A DNA stretch of 64,000 nucleotides from Gonapodya prolifera JEL478 (lineage: Eukaryota > Monoblepharomycota > Monoblepharidomycetes > Monoblepharidales > Gonapodyaceae), in the NCBI GenBank assembly GCA_001574975.1, contig KQ965820.1, positions 62,001 through 126,000 on the forward strand. Reading direction: 5' to 3'. Made by a program: the position numbers and the translations under genes. The notes beneath the pieces are model-generated. The model made no database searches, was not told the origin of the DNA, and saw only the letters and a list, made by a program, of their open reading frames with translations. This document shows, piece by piece, positions 33,340 to 45,713 of the stretch. Positions within the stretch are counted from its first letter, which is position 1; every line of letters starts with the position of its first letter.

Positions 33340-35925
33340 TTAAACCACAGAGACTGACTTCTCAACGGTTTTGTTTCCCGTTCCGCTCATTCCATGTCCG
33401 CTGGTCTTTGTGCCCGTTATTAACGATCGGTTTTCTGAAGGTACCGGGATACGTTGCGTTGCACGACGGTAAAAGTGAAGATGATAAAAGCACTCACGCT
33501 TCAAAGCGCTCGCAAACTGTTTCAACATCTCGTAAAAGTACTCCTGGTTGCACTGGACTTCTGTCAGGACGGACGTATTTTTCTTGAGCGTGCCGTTGCT
33601 GATATCTGAGAAGTCGAACTTGGTAGCCTTTTGCATAGCTTGCAGGACTGCGTCAGAGGTTGCAAAGTGATGCACAGACCAACGTGGGGATGTTTCGAAG
33701 GGGAGCATATTTGTTACGCATTATCACGTCTCAAGGCAAACTCCGAACCACATACTTATATTCAGAGGCCTTGAGATAAATAACCACACGAAGGTTGCAG
33801 ACGCTCCCGAAATAAACACCACGAGGGCCACCGCTAGATGCACGGATCGATGATAAAAAATGGTTCATCTTCATTGTAACCAGCCACATCAAGAGAAACA
33901 ACGTGGACTCACCCGACACTATGACAATGATTGTTGACCTACGAGCATTGTCGTTCAACTTTTGAGACAGGTTGATTGTGTCGCCAAGGTAATCCTCCTC
34001 GGGGCTACAAGGGCGGACATTTTTTGTCGTCACACGAGCCAAAGAGCGTGAGAGCAGTAGCTACGTACGCTCCAGAAACAATCGTGTACTTTGAACCCCA
34101 GATTGTTGTGCTCGAAACTTGGAACATAAAGCCTCCAGAACGCCATTGAGAGTCGGAGAAGTTTGACTTAAGGTCTCGACCCGCATAGTCAAATACAACG
34201 CGACTGGAGTGGTTGACGAGGGGAAATTCGGTAGAAGAGAATGCAAAAATACTGCGAGGAGATCGGTTGGGTACCAGGATCTAAATGTGTGTCGCTGTGG
34301 TATTCCTTTTCAGAGGGAATTACTAAAGGAGTAACGTACCTCTTTTCTGAGTGTTGAGTTGCTTGGGAGACCCGACATGGCAATAATATTTGCCTGTGAG
34401 TCCATGATGTAAATGACGGAATTCAGCGTAGCTCCAGACTTGATCTCGTCCAACACCTGACACAAGTTCTGAATGCTGAATTGTACGATTGAGAATGCCA
34501 CCTCGACGCCCATGGGATTGTAGATCGACATTGTCAACATTTGAAAGAAGGTTCCTATGTCAGCAGCGTCATCTACGCGGGGATCATCCAGGTTCGCAGT
34601 GTCAACAGTGAAATTCCGTTTGTAGCGGGCCATATCACTGACGTTGAAATTGGGTACCTGTTGCCAATCATATCGGTGGTGAACATAACACACAGCAGGT
34701 CTCTGGGCATTGAAACCTACTTTGAACATTGGAGCCATCCCCGAATAATTTGCGGCTGCTCCTAGCCACGGGTAGATGTATAGTTGCATCTGAGTATCTC
34801 TTACAGGGCAAAACCTGGCACACGTTAGGTTCACCGATGAATACGTGAACATGAACGTGCCAGGGCCTGCCGGAACAATGGCAAATGTTGTCGCTGGGTC
34901 GTACATCGTGACACCCGAAATGAGCATGTTGCCTGTTTGGGGAATGTATGTGATGTGGCTCATACCACTACTTTTGCACTTGGCTCACTTCCCAGTCCGA
35001 CTGATGAAACGGCATTCCTCACAAAAGGGACAAGCTGGCTGATTGTTTCACGAATTCAAGTCGGGGGCGAGTTCCCAAAAATGTTGCTATGAAGGCGCAC
35101 AAACAGAAAAATGCTGCTCGACGTACTCAAGGTCCCTGTAGTCCACAAGTCCGGTCTGAATAACTCCTGCAATGGTTTGAAGGAAGACGAAAGCCTACAG
35201 AGAGGGGTGCTTTCACGTGAAATGAAGGAATTGATCGAAGCTACCACGTTGTACCAACCTTCTGAACGTATCCCTCTTCAATTTCAATCGCACGGGTTAT
35301 TGAATTTCTCCAAAACATTTGAAGAGCATTCAAATCGGCTCGCCTATCTTTCCAACAGCTGTTCTGCTCGAATCCTTTTGGCGTCCTCTTGCCAAGATGG
35401 TAATGTCATCCGACGCTGAGTGTGGAACGAACCGTTTGAGTCAGCGAGGAGCAAAGCGATGAAAACATTGCGTAAAATTCTACCTTGACGTGAGGCGCTC
35501 TCGATACTCTGGAAGTTTGTTGCAGCCCCTGTGTAAGTGTGATCACCCTGTGTCAGCATGACACTCACTTCCCAATACGCAGAGATATTAGCGTACCGAT
35601 CGAAACTGTTATAACCGCAACAAGAACAATACTGGTTGAGGACGGAGTCGGATTGATGGATATGAGGTTCATTAACGTGAGGGATCAAAGGAGACGTCAA
35701 AAGCGGACATCGAAACCGCACATCCGCTGTAAGGTAGCGAGCAATCACTCACCTCAATAACACAAGTAGGACAATCACAGTTCGCACTCCCAGTGTAATC
35801 TTTGGTTTGTTGGGACCAGAACTGGATACACTGGTCTCCAGTGAAGCACCACCACCTGCGGTGGATGCGCTCGGTGATCGCCCGTCATGTGATGCATTCT
35901 GTTGAGCAGAAAGTCTCGAGGACAT
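33340..35925 (-). CDS. Two-helix membrane sensor-like protein, HAMP-like tail and no output domain (copy B)
   Basis: Start MSSRLSAQQNASHDG at 35925, before a Ser/Gly-rich segment and one long membrane helix formed across an intron (VRTVIVLLVLL joined to SIVLVAVITVSIG). A signalling-like helix follows (GAATNFQSIESASRQ, EDAKRIRAEQLLER). The extracellular part contains GNMLISGVTMYDPATTFAIV, LYIYPWLGAAANYSG, FNVSDMARYKRNFTVDTANL and SGATLNSVIYIMDSQANIIA, a layout like periplasmic Cache sensors. TM2 is ALVVFISGASATFVWLFIS. The cytosolic part is short: VLQAMQKATKFDFSDISNGT, then EVQCNQEYFYEMLKQFASAL, resembling a HAMP-type linker, and a Ser/Thr-rich tail to the stop at 33340. No kinase, cyclase or receiver domain follows. 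The exon between the first helix and the Cache-like part is uncertain. The ligand is unknown. Confidence 0.6.
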
Positions 35926-36222
35926 TTGATGAGGAAGATGTGAAAAGTTGAGATGAGTGAATCCAGGCAGTCCCGCCGATCAGGGCGAAGTTGAACTTCT
36001 TCGATCCAATCGCAAAAACACTCCCAAGGGAAACTGCAAAAACAGTTAGACACTTGCACGAAACTTTGAAATAAGCGACTGATAAAACAAGGGAAAAGAG
36101 GTGTTGTACATGATTACATTTTACAGTTTCCAACAAAGTGCATATCCAGGAGCTTTGGAGCTCGGAAACTTTGGTTATACAACGATTCTTACAACGCACC
36201 AGAGGCAGTCTTATCAATCGTC

Positions 36223-38498
36223 TTACTTTCCCGCTGCGCTTATCGCATTTCCGTTCGACTTTGTGCCCGCTATGAGCGACCGGTTTTCTGAAGGACGCAG
36301 GGTAAGATGCGTTGCGCGACCGGTAAAAGTCAAAAACATGAGAGTACTCACGCTTCTGCTTCAGCATCTCGTAAAAGTACTCCTGGTTGCGCTGAACTTC
36401 GGTCAGGACGGACGTATTTTTCTTTAGCGTCCCGTTGCTGATATCGGAGAAGTCAAACTTGGTAGCCTTTTGCATGGCTTGCAGGACTGTGTCCGAGGTT
36501 TCAGAGTGATGCCCAGGCCAAAGTGGGGACGTTTCAAAGGGGAGGGGCTTAGCGTCATCATGTCTCCAGGCAGACTCCCAATTACTGACTTATGTTCAGT
36601 GGGCTTGAAATAAACAGCCAAAAGAAAGTGGCAGATGCTCCCGAAATGAACACGACTAGGGCGACCGCTAGAAGCACGCAACAGTGATCGAAGATAGTTC
36701 ATCCACAGAATAACGAGTCACACAAGAGAAGCCACGCCAACTCAACCGACGCTATGACAGTGATGGTAGATCTCCAAGCATTGTCGTTCAGTTTTTGAGA
36801 CAGGTTGATCGTGTCGCCAAGGTAATCTTGCTCAGGGCTGATTGGTCGGACGTTGTTTCCAGTGTGTGATAGGGGCTGAGAGAGCTGACGTAGATACTCA
36901 CGCTCCAGAAACAATCGTGTACTTGCATCCCCAGATGGCTGTCCTCGAAACCTGGAGCCCTGAGAGGCAGTCCTGACATCACAATGATGTTTGCCCTGGA
37001 GTTCATCATGTAAATGACAGAATTTAGAGTGGCCCCAGACATGATCTCGTCCAGCACCTGACATAGGTTCTGAATGCTGAGCTGGAGAATGGTAAATGCC
37101 ACCTCGTTGCCCATGGGATTGTGCATCGACATTGTCAACATTTGAAACAGGGTTCCCACGTCAGAAGTGCCGTCAACGACGGGATCATCGAGGTTCGCTG
37201 TGCCAACGGAGAAATTCCGTTTGTGGCGGGCGGCATCACTGACGTTAAAATTGGTATCTGTGCCAATCATATCCGCAGTGAACAGAATATACTGCAGGTC
37301 TCTGGACATTGAAACCTACTTTGAACAGTGGAGCCATCCCCCGAGTAATTAGCGGTTCCTCCAAGCCACGGGTAGACGTATGGATGCAGCTGAGTATCTC
37401 TGACGGGCCAAAATCTGGCAAACGTCAGGTTCACAGATGCATATGAGAACACAAATGCGCCTGGGCCTGCCGGAACAATGGCAAATGTTGTCACCGGGTC
37501 ATACATAGTTACACCCGAGATGAGCATGTTGCCTGGTTGGACAACATATGTGAATTGAATCAAAGCAGTACTTTGATACTTGGCTCACTTCCGAGTCCAA
37601 TGACGACACGGCGCTCCTTACGAAAGGAACAAGTTGGCTGATTGGTTCACGAATGGAGGACGGGGGCGAGTTCCAAAACTGTGGTTAGACGGGCCCAGAA
37701 ACCATAAAGATGCCGCTCGACGTACTCAAGGTCCTTGTAGTCCACAAGCCCCGTCCGAACAACTTCTGCAATAGTTTGAAGGAAGACGAAAGCCTACAGA
37801 GAGGAGACCTTTCACGTGAATGAAGTCATTGATCCAAGTTACCACATCGGACGCACCTTCGGAACATATCCCTCTTTAATTTCAATCACATGGGTTGATT
37901 ACATTTCCCCATGAGATTTGAAAAGTATTCAGACCGGCTCACCTATCTTTCCAACCGTGATTCGGCTCGCATCATATTGGCTGCCTCTTGCCAAGGTTGC
38001 TGTCATCCGACGCTGAGTGAGCAGAACGAGTCATTTATGAGTAGCCAAGGAGCAAACCGATGAAAATGACAGTGTAGGATTCTACCTTGACGCGCGGCAC
38101 TGTCGATACTCTGGAAGTTTGTTGCGGCTCCTGCAAAGTGATCATCCGTGCCTCAGAATGAAAGTGAACTTCCAAACATGCAGAGACATTAGCGTACCGA
38201 TTGAAACTGTTATCACTGCGACGAGAACGATGCTGGTTGAGAACAGAGTCACATTGATGGATGTCAGGTACATTGAGATGATGAGTGGCTATCGACAACG
38301 TGACAACCGCTTTGAGGCAGCGAGCATCACCCACCTCAACAACACGAGCAAGACAATCACAGTTCTCACTCCCACTGTAAGCTTTGGTATGTCTGGATCG
38401 GAGCTGAATACGCTTGTCTCTTTTGAAGCAACTACGCCGGTGGTGGATGTCGCCGGTGATCTCCCATCTTGTGATGTGGTCGGCAGAGTTGAAGTCAT
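36223..38498 (-). pseudogene. Tandem paralogue of the sensor-like gene, degenerate (copy A)
   Basis: Same exon order as copy B and 297 bp from it. The N-terminus is MTSTLPTTSQDGRSPATSTT, and the hydrophobic VGVRTVIVLLVLL joins SIVLVAVITVSIGTLMSL. GNMLISGVTMYDPVTTFAIV and SGATLNSVIYMMNSRANIIV are conserved. Damage relative to B: GGGG became GGGGG after NYSG (near 37340), and two nearby single-base losses (37250-37265) leave the frame shifted by one. A segment of about 250 nt present in B after SGLP is missing. Fifteen nucleotides encoding FASAL are gone from the HAMP-like helix. The ending still reads ENRSLIAGTKSNGNA with TAA at 36223-36225. It is probably non-functional or producing a truncated sensor. 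Confidence 0.6.
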
Positions 38499-38678
38499 CT
38501 AAGCAAGAAGATGTAGCGACTTGGAGATGTTTCTAATTTCACAGGCAGACGAGGAGACGACCAAGTGCCTTCGCAGGATCTCAAAGCACTCGCGCCAAGA
38601 CAATTCTAGATACAACCCACAAATGTTTGACATGAACAGATATTGATATTACCGGTAAACATAGTACAGAGATATAAA

Positions 38679-39984
38679 TCAAGGTGCCACCTCAATAATA
38701 GCTACGGCCAGTTTTTTGTAGTCTCCAGAGGTCTCACCTGACACCCGTTTCGCCAGGGTCTTGCCATATCGTTTCAAGTACGCCTCCTTGACCGCAGACA
38801 TCAGCTTCACACCACCAAGATTATTTCAGAAAGCGTTCTCTCAGTAATTCAGACCACACAACTCACCTGGGGGTACCTCGTCCTCACCAACAGTCTCACA
38901 AGCATCTCATCTTTAGTTCCCAGTCCGGCCATGCTCTTCTCGAACATCTCAGCGTAGTAGTCCGCCGGATCTGCGAGCCGCTTCACCGCAGTCGTAAGAG
39001 CCCTCTTGAGGTCGCCAGATAGCTCGTGCCTGATCGCGTGTGTGATGTCGTGCCCGTAGGTGAGAGCGTATTGGCGGATCACAGCTTGCACGTGAGACGG
39101 GGCACGGTTGGCAATAACCTGAATGATTGTGGGATTCCTCAAAGTCACAACCAGTCCCGAAGCCCATCAAACAGGCGACATACCTGAATGAACTTGGACT
39201 CATCCGTGCCAATCTTTCCCTCACCCGCCTCGTACAGTTCCTTCACGTCTTCAGCCACGTTCCTGCCAGCCCCTTCCTCATCCCTCCTCGCCTGAAGCAT
39301 CGCAACAAAGAACTTGCGGAGATCCCCGCCGACTTCAGACATGACAGCCTTCTCCAGGTCCTTTCCGTACACGTGTGAGTAAGCTGCCTTGATGGCCTCA
39401 ACTTCGACGTTTGTGCGGCCGGCGAGGACTTGAATTAAGAGATCCTATGCCATGATCCCGCCTCTAATTTGATGCGAAGATGATTCCATTGAATGGAGAG
39501 TGACGCACCTCGTCAGTGCCGACACCCTTCATCGCATCGTTGAGAAGCTTTGCGTCGTACTCGGCAGGGCTGAAAAGAAGGAGAGACGTGGAATCGGATA
39601 CGTCTTTATAGAAATTTGTACTTACTGCATGATCATAGCTTTAGCAAGTTTTCCAAAGTCACCAGTCCCCGCTTCACCTGGTGTGAATGCGATGTTGATG
39701 TCGTGTTTAATGTCCCCTATGCCGTTAAAGCAAGCTCACTTTCAATCTTTTCCTCCAAGGACTTTCCAAAGTTTCCTTTGTAAGCTCTGTTGATCTCTTG
39801 AAGCTCGTTCACATTGCGGTGAGTAAGCATGTTGATGAGAGTCTGATGTTTGAGAGAGATAACGCTCAGTCGTTCACGAACAGCGCTCGTCGAAATATTG
39901 CACCGAAAAGATTCTCACCTTCTCGTCCATGCCCAGACCCTTGAAGGCCTTGTTAAGCACTTCCGCATCACGTTCAGCAGACAT
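38679..39984 (-). CDS. Annexin, four repeats, about 318 aa, 7 exons
   Basis: Calcium-dependent phospholipid-binding protein of the annexin family. Start MSAERDAEVLNKAF at 39984. Introns lie at about 39918-39843, 39739-39717, 39625-39570, 39508-39445, 39183-39119 and 38867-38805. The four annexin repeats are recognised by their type II calcium-loop regions: KGLGMDEKTLINML, KGVGTDEDLLIQVL, GKIGTDESKFIQVI and AGLGTKDEMLVRLL. The repeat helices include YGKDLEKAVMSEVGGDLRKF and HELSGDLKRALTT. The N-terminal head is very short (about 12 residues), and the chain ends just after repeat IV (YKKLAVAIIEVAP), so no extra domain is attached. Repeats II and III best keep the GTD calcium ligand pattern. Confidence 0.9.
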
Positions 39985-40431
39985 TGTAGATGTGGTTTGG
40001 TATCAAAGTATCGAGTGATGTTCACTGGAAGAGTCGTCTTTTAAATATACCGAGCAATCTTGCGAAGTTTATTGTTGATGTTTCTATGAATAAACGGACG
40101 GTTGGGTTGCGAAGAGACAATAATTTAATTGCGAAGAGGGTACTGACGGACAACAGAGGCTTCGCATTGATGGGTGACAGAGTTTAAGCCGTTTACGAAA
40201 ACACCAGAGCGCCAATTTTCTTCGGAAGCCAGTTTGAAACGGCATCGGGAGACCTTGGTGGCAGATGCATTCCGATGCGAACTGAAGTTGAGGAAAGGAG
40301 ATCAACTAGGTATTACGTCACGTCAGTCATATATGTACAAGCACTCTAAAGATGTAAATTCAAAAGTAAAATGAAGAATAACCATGTCTATCAATCATTT
40401 GTCGTTCTGGGTTGTACGGCTCTTTTCCAGT

Positions 40432-42870
40432 TCATTTGCACAATTCCCCAAATTTGTACTCTCCCGCATCCATCACGCCAGACACCTCATCCACATCCTC
40501 GACAGTAAACGTCACCCCGCCAGCGCTGGATCCTTCCCGTGTACCATTTCCGTCTGTATCTTCATCGTCCTCACTTGCGTCAGAACCCCTCCGCAGCTCC
40601 CAGGACGCCTTTCCAAACATCCGCCCAACAGGTGCAGACCCCACAGGAGCCGCTCTGAGGGGACGCGGTGCTACAGGGTCACTGCTGGAGTCAACAGATG
40701 CCTCTAGAGCACTTGTCCCTGGATTGGTGCTCCCTCTCCTCCCACCTGCCAAAGCGCCCCACCTTGGTATATCAGGGGTGGAACTCGACGCCTCACCAGC
40801 CGACCCCAAAAGCGGCGTCATCCTGCCCTTGACCGCGAAGAAACTCCTTCTCCGCCCAGCTTCCTCCCTCACACCAGCACGCCGGGACGTCGGCGCCGCC
40901 AACCCGTCCCCTCCCGCAACAGGCGGTCCTGCCGATGTCGAGACGCCAGCAGAACCCTGCTCCAGCCCGGGACTACCTGCGCCTCCGGTAGATCGAAGAG
41001 ATGGCGTGGACGGCCGAGAGAAGCCCATCCCTGACCCAGTTATGGGGAACGAGAGCGCCGACCCGGTCCACGACGGGCGGCGGAGTTCGTTCAGGAGATG
41101 GAATCGCGACACGGACGCGGCGTCCCCGCCGGGCACACCGTCCAGCGCGGCACCTTCCACTGACGAAAAAGGTCTTCCCGACCCGCTCCATCCGCCCGAC
41201 GAGATCGCGGAGGGTCTTCGACTACCCACAACTCCGGCCCACACCGCGCTCAGCCTCTTCCCTCCCCCGCCAGGCAATACGTGGTCGTCCCCCGACGCTG
41301 TCGACGCAACCGTGAGCCACCAGCTGCCCCTCCGTGTGAGGTCGAGTCGGCACAGCGGGCACTCCCCGCGCTGCATGACGAGCCACTCGTCGACGCACGA
41401 GACGTGGAAAGTGTGCTCGCAGGGGAGTTTTCGGACGACGGAAGAAGGGGTGAAGGAGTCTAGGCAGATTGGGCAGTGCGGAGCAGTGTCGTCGGAGGTG
41501 CGTGGGGAGTGTTGAGGGTCGGGGAGGGGGTTGGTACTGTCCGAGGTGGGCGAAGAAGGTGGTGGGTCTGTTGAGATTGTGGTTGTGGGTGCGAGAGGGG
41601 GGTGGAGGGATACGTCGGATGGTTCATGGATGACGTCGGCTTGCTTTGCTCCAGGAACGGTGGAGCTCGTCGGCACGGCTGAAGCAGAGCTGCCCCCTTC
41701 CTCCGTTCCCGCAGAGCCATCCCCTGTCGCTACAGCAGACACAGCCGCCGCCTCCTCTGGTGCACTGTCCTGCACATCCAGCTCTGGCACGTCCACAACA
41801 ACATCAAGGCCCACATCGTCACGCAGGCCCCTCTTCGTCCCTTCTACCAACACCTTGCCCTTATCAGGCTTCAACGCGGCGGGCTCTGGCACGGCCAGTG
41901 CCACCATCTCCACCGTCGCATCCTTGCCCATCCCCTTCCCATCCTCCTCTTGCCCATCGCCCTGATTCTCCTCCTTCCCGGCGCCCCACACGAATGTACG
42001 GAACGTCTGCAGCAAGAACGGGTCCGTTCTGTTCAACGCCTGCCTGATCTGCGCCGGTGTGATTGCGGTACCGGGGGGAAGGAACACGTCGCCGTTCAGT
42101 CGGCCCGCCTCGGAGGTGATGATGAGACGGTAAAGAGAGGGGTTTTGCTCACGAAGAGGACGAAGGGCCCGGCGGCGGCGCTGTGTGGAGTCGGAATCAA
42201 ATTTGGAATGAGCATTGCGAACCCACAAACTGAGAAGACGGAGCACAGACCACAAAACTCCACACCCCGTCTCCAGCCAGCGTAGTAATCACGATAGTCA
42301 CCCCGAACCGTCGACGATCGGCCCACGCTTGCCGACCTCCACATCATCACATGCCAACTGTTCATACCAACTCACCGCTTTCGCCAAGAGGTTGGCAACC
42401 ACTGCGCCCACACACGTCGCCAAAATGCACATGACGATGACAAATGCCGAGAACACTGTCGGATCGAAAAACCCGGTCCGGTTGTTGGGAGCCGGAGTTG
42501 GGGTTGACGTGAAGGTCGTGGTCGCGGTTGCTGCAAGAGCGATACAGAAGACAGGCATCACAAACGCATGTTATTTCGGTTGCTTGAAGCTAAGAAACCA
42601 TCCATTTTCCGCGTGACCCGGGATTCCCGACCATTCACATCGGGTAACGAACGGCAAGGAGCTCCGCACCACCAGCTCCTCCTGACATTTCATCCTCGAC
42701 TCACCATTCGTCACGTTCTGACCCGTCACGCCCTGCCATTGAATCGCCATCGCAGCCGCGATCGCCAGGATCTCTCCACGACCATAACGCGGGGTTCGTC
42801 GACAGGGTCGCTTGCCAGGGCAACCCCCACAGACACCCTCGCAGCTCCGTCGACGGCGGATCGACTCCAT
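40432..42870 (-). CDS. Single-pass transmembrane RING-H2 protein, probable E3 ubiquitin ligase, 719 aa
   Basis: Exons on the minus strand: 42870-42705, 42530-42376 and 42270-40432. They sum to 720 codons. The start at 42870 is tentative; an internal ATG (MAIQWQGVTGQNVTN) is an alternative nearer the signal-like segment GEILAIAAAMAIQW. The luminal part is short, with N-glycosylation sequons (NVTN, NRTG). TM helix: VFSAFVIVMCILATCVGAVV. After a disordered acidic, Pro/Ser-rich region comes the RING-H2: HCPICLDSFTPSSVVRKLPC, HTFHVSCVDEWL, ECPLCR. The order C-x2-C...C-x-H-x2-H-x2-C...C-x2-C is complete, as in membrane RNF/ATL-type ligases. The C-terminal 280 residues are disordered. Target and compartment are unknown. 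Confidence 0.82.
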
Positions 42871-43952
42871 GATGCTCCACTTTTTTTTTTTGCAGATGTC
42901 TGCGATCGGGTCCAGATTTGGGGAATCGGATGATTGTCAATCTGCCAAGAAAAGTTCACGCTCATCTCACTGACAGGCCCGGGAGGGTTCGGCCGCGCCA
43001 CCGGAGAGCCGCAAACCTTCCCGATAATCGGAGTTGCAGGGTCAAACTTTCTGCAAATTAATTTATGCAACTCGGTTCATGTAATGGTGTTGGGGTGGAA
43101 GCGTATAACCCCGCGATATCGATTAAGCTAAAGGACGACTAATACTATGTTCGCGTTTGTTCAAACGTCCCAGGCAGCTGGGTGATTGACGAAATTCGAT
43201 CGAATGCCAGAAAAGGCGGCCAGACAACCCCACGCTTCACAATGGTCCCTGGAAACGCGATCGTCGAAAAGCATTCGATATGGGCAAAGACACGAAGAGT
43301 TTGATGCTCGAGAAGAGAGGTTGTGATGGTCGAGGGCGTGGGTTCTCTGAATGATGTCGAACCCCGGTGTTCCTCATCCTTTGTGTCATAGCCATGTACA
43401 AACAACCTTTGCAGGTTTTTTGAGAGCATGCCAGAGAGTAGACTGGCCAAGGCTTAAAGCTGAATGTGTAGCTCTGCGTCATTAGTAGTCTGAATGGTGA
43501 TTTTCGTCATGGTTTGTGCTCAGTAATGAGACATGTTTTGTTGGTTCTTCAAAACCTGATATCTTCAGGAGGTTTTCGGAATTGCAGAAGGAAGTTCCGT
43601 CTGAACGTCACTATTAGTCTTCGCTTTTGATATGCGTATGCGATTTTCCCGCAACCCACCCATATAGCTGTAAACTTCGCCGCAACCGGCCACGCGCCTG
43701 TGGGCCAGGACATACAACGCTATGCTCACTTTTCTTGGCGCAAAATGACTTAAACACTCTCAAGATTGCAGCTGTCCAGATTTACGGGTTCAAACTGGGA
43801 CAGAGCCACGGGAAGCGGGTGTGGCGGACGTGGCGCTGCAACTGCGGGTCAAGCACAAATACCCGAGCACCTCCAGCTAGCGTCACGCCCGCCTCTTCTG
43901 CAGCTCCGCTAGACATATTCCTCCACCGATTTCCATTCTTCATCTCTCCGGG
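42871..43952. other. Intergenic region, nothing recognised
   Basis: About 1.1 kb between divergent genes (the RING gene on minus, the NmrA-like gene on plus). It holds a T10 tract at about 42882-42891. Short ORFs have no family features. Confidence 0.4.
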
Positions 43953-45391
43953 ATGGCCACCAAGCCTGTGGTACGTCTCCCACGCTTCCGCATCATGTTC
44001 GCCGCGCCCACTCAAACTGCAGGCGATCTCTGTCCCAACAGATACTGGTTTTCGGCGCCACTGGGAAGCAAGGGTCCGCAGTCATCCCCCAACTCTCACA
44101 GATACTTGCCCAATCGCACGCCATCCGCATTGTCACTCGCAATCCCGCGGGCGCAAAGGCAGCCGCATTTGCCGACACGGGGATTCAAGTGCACAAAGGC
44201 GACATGCTCGACCCTCAATCGCTCAGCGACGCCATGCAAGGCGTGTGGGGTGTTTACTTAGTCACGGACAACATGGGCAAGGGCGGCGTCGTGACGGAGC
44301 AGAATCAGGTCTGTCTGCTCCACACAGCTCTGTGGCCTTCTCCCCAACTCCACTCTTCATCAAAACACCCATTGAATTTATTTTCCAAAAGGCAAAAAAC
44401 GTCATAGAACAAGCAGTCCGTGCTGGAGTGCAGTACTTCGTGTACTGCAGTTCATTCGGAGTTTCGTGTGAGAACGACACGGCCAAGTAAGTGCCAGCGT
44501 GTATAGCCCATCATTCTCCCTTGACGACCGCACATGTATCGTCTTACTGATTGGCTGCTGGGACGGTACCGACGCACAATCAGCTCTGTTCCTCACTTCA
44601 CGAGTAAAAGGGCGATCGAACACCTCATCACGTCGGCCTCATGGCCCTTGGGCTACGCAATCCTGCGTCCCGGTTCCTTTTTCGAAAACTTTGAAGTCAT
44701 GGGTCCCCTTTCTCGCGGATCCTTGTCCGGCATCACTCCTGGCGCAGTCAAACTCAAATGGATATCCACAAAAGATATCGGCGTCTTTGCTGCTCTAGCA
44801 TTTCAAAAGCCTGAGGTGTTCAAGGGGAATAAGACGGAAATTGTCGGTGATTGGATCTCTCCCGACGAAATGGCAAAGGTCAATATTTCGTCACTCCTAC
44901 GTGGGGGGAATGCGTCGGCGGACTGAGGATGAATTTACTATCTTTCGTTCCCGATTGCGCATACATTACTTTGTTTTATATTCATCTGTTTCCCCATTCT
45001 TACCCTCTTTCCATATCAGGTCCTTTCAGACCTAACCGATTCACCTTGGACGTACAGCGAGATGCCACACTTCCTGCTCCGCCTATTATCAAAAGATTTA
45101 TATCTCATGTCGGTCGCTCTGGATAAGCTGGATATGGTCGAGGTGCGTTGACATCGCGCACAGCTGGTTGCTCCAACATTTTGGAGGATCTTTCATCTCT
45201 CTGTAACCGCTCTCTGATTTATTACCTCCCATTCCTGCACTCTCTAGACCGACATTCCCTCACTACGCTCTCTGCATCCGACCCTCCAATCATTCCAAGA
45301 TTGGTGCGTCGCAAAAGGTATCGGGGAGAAGGACAGTAGTGCTGACTCGTACGTGTATGCCAAGAGCTTGTGGCAGAAACTCATGGGATAG
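43953..45391 (+). CDS. NmrA-like NAD(P)-binding protein
   Basis: Atypical short-chain dehydrogenase/reductase of the NmrA/HSCARG group, often redox sensors or isoflavone-reductase-like enzymes. A first mini-exon MATKPV (43953-43970) joins ILVFGATGKQGSAV, which carries the family glycine motif GATGxxG. IRIVTRNPAGAKAAAFADTG and VHKGDMLDPQSLSDAM follow, then GVWGVYLVTDNMGKG, VIEQAVRAGVQYFVYCSSFG, WPLGYAILRPGSFFENF, KLKWISTKDIGVFAALAF and LSDLTDSPWTYSEM. The last exon (about 45299-45391) ends QSFQDWCVAKGIGEKD...LWQKLMG. Introns all have GT..AG ends and keep phase. The SDR Tyr-x3-Lys triad is not evident, as usual for this group. It may be regulatory rather than catalytic. Confidence 0.82.
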
Positions 45392-45713
45392 TTTCTTAGA
45401 TTACTACTAATGACTTAGTTTTCTTGAGCAATGAACGGTAAAAGTAAATCTTGTTCATTTTTGGAATTTCACAATCCATTTCTTGCAAAAATGCACACCA
45501 CCTAACAACAAGCAAGCGTGTCCACCCCACCACCATGACGGCGGAGGTAAGGAGGGTGGTTCCAGAAAGGACACCGAAAGTGAAGTTCATGTGGCGGTAG
45601 CCAATTGATAAGGAAACGCTAAGAGGAATACAAAAAATCTAAATTATCCATCGGGTCCCCAGCCCTGCCACAATGTCTTCAAAACCCTTTTGCAAAAAGT
45701 GCCGGTGCAAACT

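Noticed and set aside
40412-41515. 367-codon plus-strand ORF
   Set aside because: It is an antisense shadow of the RING-H2 gene's GC-rich disordered region; the minus frame has the RING motif.
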